This document shows, one piece after another, positions 13,304 through 17,868 of a DNA stretch of 17,868 nucleotides. Origin of the DNA: WHTI01 sp046715095 (GTDB lineage Bacteria > Actinomycetota > CADDZG01 > WHSQ01); the NCBI GenBank assembly GCA_046715095.1, contig JBKJZQ010000042.1, positions 1 through 17,868 of the forward strand, written 5' to 3'. Each line of letters opens with the position of its first letter. The stretch's first letter is position 1. The position numbers and the translations under genes are program-made. A model generated the notes under the pieces. That model saw only the letters and a program-made list of their open reading frames with translations, was not told the DNA's origin and made no database searches.

Positions 13304-13342
13304 GCCCGTTCCCCGCAACGGCCTCATGGCAGCCCGACCTGG

Positions 13343-13406
13343 GTGGAGCGTGAGCGACCGGGAGCAGTGGAGCGTGAGCGACCTGGAGCGGGAGCGACCG
13401 GGAGCA
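13343..13406 (+). repeat. 24-bp direct repeats in the rplM leader
   Basis: Two 24-base copies (13343-13366 and 13367-13390, two mismatches) are followed by a 16-base partial copy (13391-13406). The unit begins gtggagcgtgagcgacc and is rich in GAGCG/GGAGC words. The array sits between the predicted promoter and the rplM ribosome-binding site. It keeps the rplM frame open, and an in-frame ATG at 13326 precedes it, so it could encode an N-terminal extension, though no ribosome-binding site supports that. Confidence 0.75.
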
Positions 13407-13415
13407 AAGGAAGAG

Positions 13416-13907
13416 ATGAAGACCCATTCGACCAAACCGAGCGAGATAACGCGCGACTGGCACCTGATCGACGCCGATGGCGTCGTATTGGGCCGTCTCG
13501 CATCCGAGGTGGCGAAGCTCCTGCGCGGCAAGCACAAGCCGTACTTCGCTCCGCATCTCGACACCGGCGACCACGTCATTATCGTCAACGCTTCGAAGGT
13601 CGTCCTGACCGGCTCGAAGCTGCTCCAGAAGGTGCGCTACCGCCACTCGGGCTACCCGGGCGGCCTCCGTGCCGAGTCCTACACGAAGCTCATGTCCGAG
13701 CGCCCCGAACTGGCCGTCGAGAAGGCCGTCAAGGGGATGCTCCCGAGCAACCGGCTCGGCGCCCAGATGTTCACCAAGCTAAAGGTCTACGCGGGTCCCG
13801 ACCACCCACACAGCGCTCAGGACCCGAAGGAGCTCGACCTCAGAGCGGTGGCTGCTCCCAAGGACCCCGACCAGGCGCACACGATCGAGGAGGTAACCGG
13901 TGGTTGA
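13416..13907 (+). CDS. rplM: 50S ribosomal protein L13
   Basis: L13 is an early assembly protein of the 50S subunit. The 163-residue product has DWHLIDADGVVLGRLASEVAKLLRGKHKP, GDHVIIVNASKVVLTGSKLLQK, RHSGYPGGLR and GMLPSNRLGAQMFTKLKVYAGPDHPH, all family landmarks, followed by a short extension past the usual end. ATG 13416 has AAAGG at 13406-13410 and gives a normal N terminus; ATG 13326 is in frame and would add 30 residues made largely of the repeat. The rplM stop lies inside rpsI (8-base overlap), tying the pair together. Confidence 0.98.
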   Translation: MKTHSTKPSEITRDWHLIDADGVVLGRLASEVAKLLRGKHKPYFAPHLDTGDHVIIVNASKVVLTGSKLLQKVRYRHSGYPGGLRAESYTKLMSERPELAVEKAVKGMLPSNRLGAQMFTKLKVYAGPDHPHSAQDPKELDLRAVAAPKDPDQAHTIEEVTGG

Positions 13908-14292
13908 GGCACTCGCACGCGCGACCGGCCGGCGCAAAGAGGCCGTGTGCCGCGTCCGGCTGCTTCCGGGCAGCGGTCGCTGGGAGATCAACGGCCGCCC
14001 TCTCGAGGACTACTTCCCGAGCGCGACGCACCGCATGATCCTCTCGGAGCCCCTCAGGCTTACCGAGACCGAGGGTCGCTACGACATCATCGCCTCGATC
14101 GACGGTGGCGGTATCGCCGGCCAGGCCGGTGCGCTTCGCCACGCGATCTCCCGTGCTCTGATCGACATGGACCCGGACCTCAGGCCCGCCCTGAAGAAAG
14201 CCGGTTTCCTGACGAGGGACGCTCGCGAGAAGGAACGCCGCAAGTACGGCCTGAAGAAGGCCCGCAAGGCGCCCCAGTACTCGAAGCGCTAA
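13900..14292 (+). CDS. rpsI: 30S ribosomal protein S9
   Basis: S9 is a head protein whose C-terminal tail reaches the P-site tRNA anticodon. The 130-residue product has the ATGRRKEAVCRVRLLPGSG start, the DGGGIAGQAGALRHAISRAL centre and the KERRKYGLKKARKAPQYSKR end with the universal SKR tail. GTG 13900 is preceded by AGGAGGT at 13888-13894 at five bases, one of the strongest sites in the window. It is the last gene of the ribosomal block; glmM, which often follows rpsI in actinobacteria, is absent here and a terminator follows instead. Confidence 0.98.
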   Translation: MVEALARATGRRKEAVCRVRLLPGSGRWEINGRPLEDYFPSATHRMILSEPLRLTETEGRYDIIASIDGGGIAGQAGALRHAISRALIDMDPDLRPALKKAGFLTRDAREKERRKYGLKKARKAPQYSKR

Positions 14293-14304
14293 AAGCAAAG
14301 CGGA

Positions 14305-14337
14305 GAGCCCCGGCAGAGCCGGGGCTCCCGTTCTTTC
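14305..14337 (+). terminator. Intrinsic terminator after rpsI
   Basis: GAGCCCCGGC (14305-14314) and GCCGGGGCTC (14318-14327) form a perfect 10-bp stem with a 3-base loop, followed by a pyrimidine/T-rich stretch (ccgttctttct). It begins 12 bases after the rpsI stop and is the clear end of the rplM-rpsI transcript. Confidence 0.9.
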
Positions 14338-14620
14338 TCCCCCCGGATTCTGTGCGCGTTCCGCGCCCGTTCTCTGCGCGTTTTCAGACGGCGCCCCGGA
14401 CCCCGGAACCACTCGCCCGCCATCACTTTCCCCAGCCCGGGCCTTTGCCCGCGCACAAAGTCCCTGAGGGGGCCTCTAGAGCAAGCTCCCGGGGGGGTTT
14501 TGAGCGCGGAAATGGGCCTCGGGGCCCCTGGGCGGGGCCGCTTTCATCGGCTCCTCTGGCTGCGCTCGCCTTCAGGCTCGGCTTGAAACGGTATTCGTCC
14601 GGCGCGTTGTGGACGAGGGC
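14338..14620. other. Non-coding region between rpsI and acnA
   Basis: About 280 bases between two convergent genes. I see no credible gene: frames that stay open here are continuations of shadows from rpsI. It contains G/C-rich inverted repeats, for example GGCCCC (14523-14528) with GGGGCC (14534-14539), and CGGGC/GCCCG near 14436-14450, plus two G-runs. Some may end the minus-strand acnA transcript, but none has a clean T-run on that strand. No tRNA or known RNA was recognised. Confidence 0.6.
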
Positions 14621-17374
14621 CTAGCTTTCGAGCATCCTTCGAAGGACGTAGCGGAGCACGCCGCCGGTGCGGTAGTACTCGAGTTCAACGGCTGAGTCGA
14701 TCCGAGCTTCAACCTCGAAGGACTTCAGGGTCCCGGTGTCCGCGGTCGCGGTGACCTGCAGTGTCTTGTGGGGCTCGAGTCCCTCTGCGATGCCGGAGAT
14801 CGTGAACGTTTCCGTGCCGTCGAGGTTGAGGCTCGCAGCGTTCTCGCCCGGCAGGTACTGCAGAGGGAGGATCCCCATCCCGACGAGGTTGCTGCGGTGG
14901 ATGCGCTCGAAGGACTCGACGATCACGGCCTTGACCCCCTGGAGCAGCACGCCTTTCGCGGCCCAGTCACGCGACGAGCCGGCGCCGTACTCCTTGCCCG
15001 CGAGGATGATCAGCGGAGTGCCGTCGGCCATGTACGTCTCGGCCGCGTCCCAGAGCGGCATGATCTCGTTGGTGGTCAGGTGCTTGGTGAAGCCACCCAC
15101 CTTGCCGCCGGCGAGTTCGTTACGGAGCCTAGGGTTGGCGAACGTGCCCCGCATCATCACTTCATGGTTGCCGCGACGGGACCCGTAGCTGTTGAAGTCC
15201 TTGACCTTGATGCCTTTGCTTCCGAGATAGTTGGCCGCAGGCGACCCGACGGCGATCGAACCGGCGGGGGAGATGTGGTCGGTGGTCACCGAGTCGCCGA
15301 CGAATGCAAGGACGCGCGCTCCGGCGATGTCGTCGGGATCCGCTGCCTCCTCCGCGAGGTCCCCGAAGAACGGCGGCTCGCGCACATAGGTGGAGTCCGG
15401 ATCCCACTCGTAGAGGGCTCCTGTGGGAGACGGGAGTTCCTTCCACCGCTCGTCGCCCTCGAAGACCTTGGCGTACTCCTTCTCGAACAACTCGGCCTTG
15501 ACCGCAGCCATCGCGCTCTGAATCTCTTCGTTGGTGGGCCAGATGTCTTTCAGGTAGACGTCGTTGCCGTCCTGGTCCTGACCCAGAGGCGTCGTCGTGA
15601 GGTCCATCTCGGCGTGCCCGGCCAGCGCGTACGCAACCACCAGGGGAGGTGAGGCGAGGTAGGAGGCTTTCACCTGGGGGTGGATGCGGCCCTCGAAGTT
15701 GCGGTTCCCCGACAGCACCGACACGACCGCTAGGTTGTGTTCTTCCACCGCGTCGGCGACCGGCTGGGGCAACGGCCCCGAGTTACCGATGCAGGTCGTG
15801 CACCCGTAGCCCACGGTCTGGAAGCCGAGCTTGTCGAGGTAGACATTGAGCCCCGCCCCCTCCAGATAGCCGGTCACCACGCGTGACCCGGGGGCCAGCG
15901 ACGTTTTGACCCACGGTTTTGAGGTGAGACCCTTCTCGATCGCTTTCTTGGCGAGCAGGCCGGCTCCGAGCATCACCGATGGGTTCGAGGTGTTGGTGCA
16001 GGAGGTGATCGCGGCGATCACCACAGACCCGTGACTCAACTGCGCCGGCCCGTTGGCCTCGATGATCGCGACCTCGTTCGGATCGAGTTCATTCGGAGTT
16101 TCGGGGATCTCGGCGCTCCCTCCTTCGGAGAGCCACCGCCCGATCTGGATCGGAACCTGTTTGTCCGGGGAATCGAGATCTGCGCCGAACGCGTCTTGGA
16201 ACGACTTCCAGACGCCGCCCAGCGCGACGCGGTCCTGTGGGCGTCGTGGCCCGGCCAGGCTGGGCTCGACCGTGGTGAGGTCGAGGTCGAGGGATTCGGT
16301 GTAGACCGGGTCGGGGGTGTCGTCGGTTCGGAAGAGCCCCTGCTCCTTGGCGTAGCGCTCGACGAGGTCCACGACGTCACCTCGGCCGGTGAGCTGGAGA
16401 TAGGAAAGGGTCTGATCGTCGATCGGGAAGAGGCCCGCCGTCGCTCCGTACTCAGGGGACATATTCGACAGCGTCGCCCGGTCGGCAACCGTGAGGCCGG
16501 AGAGACCGTCGCCGTGGTATTCGACGAACTTCCCGACGACGCCGTGGGCGCGCAGCATCTCGGTCACGGTCAGGACCAGGTCGGTAGCGGTGACCCCGGT
16601 GGGAAGCTCCCCTATGAACTTGAACCCAACGACCTTGGGCGTGACCAGCGGGAGGGGCTGGCCGAGCATGGCGGCCTCGGCCTCGATGCCCCCCACCCCC
16701 CAACCGAGGACCCCGAGCCCGTTGATAATGGTGGTGTGTGAGTCCGTACCGACGAGGGTGTCCGGCACGGCAAGATCGCCGTCGAGGACCTCGACAACAC
16801 GGGCGAGGTGCTCGAGGTTCACCTGGTGGACGATGCCCATCCCAGGCGGCACCACGCGGAAGCCGGCGAACGCCTGCTGTGCCCACCGGAGCAGTGAGTA
16901 GCGCTCGTGGTTCCGCTCGTACTCACGCTCAACGTTGATACCGAAGGCCCGGTCGCTGGCGAAAGCATCGACCTGGACCGAGTGGTCGATGACGAGATCG
17001 ACGGGCACGAGCGGGTCCACCTTCGAGGGGTCGCCGCCCTCGCGCCTACTCGCGGCGCGCATGGCGGCGCGGTCGACGCCCGCCGGGACCCCCGTGAAAT
17101 CCTGGAGGATCACCCGTGACGGTGAGAATGGGAACTCCTTCTCGTCGAGCGGCTTCTGTCCCCACACGGCGAGAGACGCGACGTCGTCCTCGCCGGCAAA
17201 CTGGGTTCCCGCCTGCCTCAGGAGGTTCTCGAGCAGGATCTTGACGGTTACCGGGATCTTGTCGAGGTCGGCGAGGCCGGCCTCAGCCAATGCTCCGAGC
17301 CGGTAGTAGTTGAGATCTCCGGAGCCGGTAGTCAGCTTGCCCCTCGCTCCGAAGGCGTTCGGCGGCTCGCTCAT
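14621..17374 (-). CDS. acnA: Aconitate hydratase, AcnA/IRP type
   Basis: Aconitase isomerises citrate to isocitrate in the TCA cycle and needs a [4Fe-4S] cluster. The 917-residue length and gene order of domains match the AcnA/IRP1 type, not AcnB. The cluster cysteines are C459 (in SCTNTSNPS) and C525/C528 (in GYGCTTCIGNSG). Substrate-side motifs include TDSHTT near residue 220, SYGSRRGNHEVMMRG near 730-745 and YGAGSSRDWAAKG near 796-808 in the swivelling domain 4. I chose ATG 17374, which has GGGAGG four bases upstream; a GTG at 17386 adds four residues and would place that site inside the gene. It is a single-gene unit by spacing, converging on the ribosomal block, with its own probable promoter. 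IRP-type proteins can bind RNA when the cluster is lost; that is family knowledge, not seen here. Confidence 0.98.
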   Translation of the reverse strand: MSEPPNAFGARGKLTTGSGDLNYYRLGALAEAGLADLDKIPVTVKILLENLLRQAGTQFAGEDDVASLAVWGQKPLDEKEFPFSPSRVILQDFTGVPAGVDRAAMRAASRREGGDPSKVDPLVPVDLVIDHSVQVDAFASDRAFGINVEREYERNHERYSLLRWAQQAFAGFRVVPPGMGIVHQVNLEHLARVVEVLDGDLAVPDTLVGTDSHTTIINGLGVLGWGVGGIEAEAAMLGQPLPLVTPKVVGFKFIGELPTGVTATDLVLTVTEMLRAHGVVGKFVEYHGDGLSGLTVADRATLSNMSPEYGATAGLFPIDDQTLSYLQLTGRGDVVDLVERYAKEQGLFRTDDTPDPVYTESLDLDLTTVEPSLAGPRRPQDRVALGGVWKSFQDAFGADLDSPDKQVPIQIGRWLSEGGSAEIPETPNELDPNEVAIIEANGPAQLSHGSVVIAAITSCTNTSNPSVMLGAGLLAKKAIEKGLTSKPWVKTSLAPGSRVVTGYLEGAGLNVYLDKLGFQTVGYGCTTCIGNSGPLPQPVADAVEEHNLAVVSVLSGNRNFEGRIHPQVKASYLASPPLVVAYALAGHAEMDLTTTPLGQDQDGNDVYLKDIWPTNEEIQSAMAAVKAELFEKEYAKVFEGDERWKELPSPTGALYEWDPDSTYVREPPFFGDLAEEAADPDDIAGARVLAFVGDSVTTDHISPAGSIAVGSPAANYLGSKGIKVKDFNSYGSRRGNHEVMMRGTFANPRLRNELAGGKVGGFTKHLTTNEIMPLWDAAETYMADGTPLIILAGKEYGAGSSRDWAAKGVLLQGVKAVIVESFERIHRSNLVGMGILPLQYLPGENAASLNLDGTETFTISGIAEGLEPHKTLQVTATADTGTLKSFEVEARIDSAVELEYYRTGGVLRYVLRRMLES

Positions 17375-17421
17375 TGGTCCTCCCACATGGGCTCAAAGTC
17401 TGGGGTTCAGGCGTTTCGGCC

Positions 17422-17427
17422 ATGATA
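17422..17427 (-). promoter_or_regulatory. Possible -10 element of acnA
   Basis: On the minus strand TATCAT (17427-17422) is followed by GGC and lies about 50 bases before the acnA ATG, with a predicted start of transcription near 17415. It is identical to the -10 before infA. There is no convincing -35: the hexamer 17 bases upstream reads CCCGCC and lies in the preceding hairpin, so this may need an extended -10 or be coincidental. Confidence 0.35.
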
Positions 17428-17440
17428 GGGCCGGACGCGA

Positions 17441-17467
17441 AGAGGGCGGGCCTTCGGCCCGCCCTCT
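17441..17467 (-). terminator. 12-bp hairpin after the lipoprotein gene
   Basis: AGAGGGCGGGCC (17441-17452) and GGCCCGCCCTCT (17456-17467) form a perfect 12-bp stem with a 3-base loop, 20 bases past the stop of the minus-strand lipoprotein gene and before acnA. It lacks a T-run on either strand. Strong G/C hairpins without a T-run are often seen at gene ends in actinobacteria, so terminator is the best call. Confidence 0.7.
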
Positions 17468-17487
17468 CATCGCAGCATCGTGTGCGC

Positions 17488-17868
17488 TTAGTTGCCGCCC
17501 ACCTGGTCGGCCAGATCCGGACACTCGGCTTCGTACTGTGACGCGACCTGATCGATCACCTCTTGCGGCTGACCCTCGAGCCCAGTTGCCAGCTGGTCGC
17601 AGATGTCCCCGGAAACCGAAGGCGTAGGAGCCGTTTCGGTGCCCGTATCTCCGGTGGTCGCGCCGCCGAGGAGGCCCTGGAAGATCTGCTGGAAGTCGAC
17701 CTCGACCGCGCCGTCCGGAGCCTCGACGGAGTCGGTGAACTCGTCGATCGTGATCCGGAAGGCGAGCTCCTCGACACCCTCGGGAAGTGGGGTGTCGCCG
17801 AGTTCCGCCAGCTGGGTCAGGTCGAACTCCACCTGGGTGAGGTTCCCGTCTTCGACCCAGGTGTCGAT
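17488..17868 (-). CDS. Probable LppX/LprAFG-like lipoprotein, C-terminal part (partial)
   Basis: The frame is open from the right edge to TAA at 17490-17488, giving 126 visible residues; the N terminus, and any signal peptide, is outside the window. The piece reads IDTWVEDGNLTQVEFDL, then ELAFRITIDEFTDSVEAPDG. A strand of the type 'W-V-D-x-G-x-hydrophobic' followed by a 'T-x-x-x-x-F-x-D/x-V-x-A-P' ending is typical of the LolA-like lipoproteins of the LppX/LprAFG group, which carry lipids at the cell envelope; this assignment is by pattern and tentative. After a Thr/Gly/Pro linker (GGATTGDTGTETAPTPSVSG) comes a helical tail with two cysteines (ICDQL and AECPDL) that could form a disulfide outside the cytoplasm. 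Confidence 0.6.
   Translation of the reverse strand: MDTWVEDGNLTQVEFDLTQLAELGDTPLPEGVEELAFRITIDEFTDSVEAPDGAVEVDFQQIFQGLLGGATTGDTGTETAPTPSVSGDICDQLATGLEGQPQEVIDQVASQYEAECPDLADQVGGN

Noticed and set aside
13343..13406. The 24-bp repeats as a CRISPR or integration site
   Set aside because: No spacers, no adjacent cas, integrase or tRNA genes, and the copies are imperfect and contiguous.
14523..14539. GGCCCC/GGGGCC hairpin as the acnA terminator
   Set aside because: The arms also pair in several other ways, there is no T-run on the minus strand, and it lies about 80 bases past the stop, so I left it within the non-coding entry.
13947..14624. A 225-codon plus-strand frame running from rpsI into the gap before acnA
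   Set aside because: It overlaps rpsI out of frame, then reads through the terminator and G/C-rich repeats; the composition is low-complexity and non-protein-like.
17371..17388. A five-codon frame (MWEDQ) on the minus strand whose stop overlaps the acnA ATG
   Set aside because: It has no ribosome-binding site of its own and contains the acnA site; at this length it is readily explained by chance.

Overview
The window is a high-G+C chromosomal segment carrying most of a bacterial ribosomal-protein super-operon (the S10-spc-alpha gene order, from the end of rplV to rpsI), followed by a convergent aconitase gene and the 3' end of a probable lipoprotein gene. The organism looks like a member of the Actinomycetota or a close relative. 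The evidence is the zinc-binding S14 (type Z), the four-cysteine S4, a zinc-finger adenylate kinase, long charged tails on L22, S3 and L17, heavy use of GTG starts, and an AcnA/IRP-type aconitase. The exact lineage cannot be fixed by reading alone; an uncultured, deep-branching actinobacterium is my inference.

Layout. Bases 2-8861 are one tightly packed plus-strand block: rplV (partial), rpsC, rplP, rpmC, rpsQ, rplN, rplX, rplE, rpsZ, rpsH, rplF, rplR, rpsE, rpmD, rplO, secY, adk, map. Most junctions are 4-base or 1-base start/stop overlaps or gaps under 25 bases, so translation is probably coupled throughout. At 8862-8999 there is a promoter-like site and a terminator-like hairpin, then infA, rpmJ, rpsM, rpsK, rpsD, rpoA, rplQ and truA (9000-13291). 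A second, very similar promoter overlaps the end of truA and should drive rplM-rpsI (13416-14292), which ends in a strong intrinsic terminator. Bases 14338-14620 are non-coding. acnA (17374-14621, minus strand) converges on the ribosomal block, and a LppX/LprAFG-like lipoprotein gene (minus strand, open at the right edge) lies upstream of it with a 12-bp hairpin between them.

How the genes work together. The block makes ribosomal subunit proteins, the translocon pore SecY, adenylate kinase, methionine aminopeptidase, initiation factor IF-1, the RNA polymerase alpha subunit and the tRNA pseudouridine synthase TruA: the translation, secretion and transcription core. acnA is a separate TCA-cycle unit.

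This is an ordinary housekeeping region and I found no new biological system. The points worth a second look are small: an apparent CTG start for truA; a matched pair of promoters with inverted repeats at the same place; a promoter-proximal hairpin before infA; a duplicated start segment in infA; 24-bp repeats in the rplM leader; and the repetitive charged tails of L22, S3 and L17.
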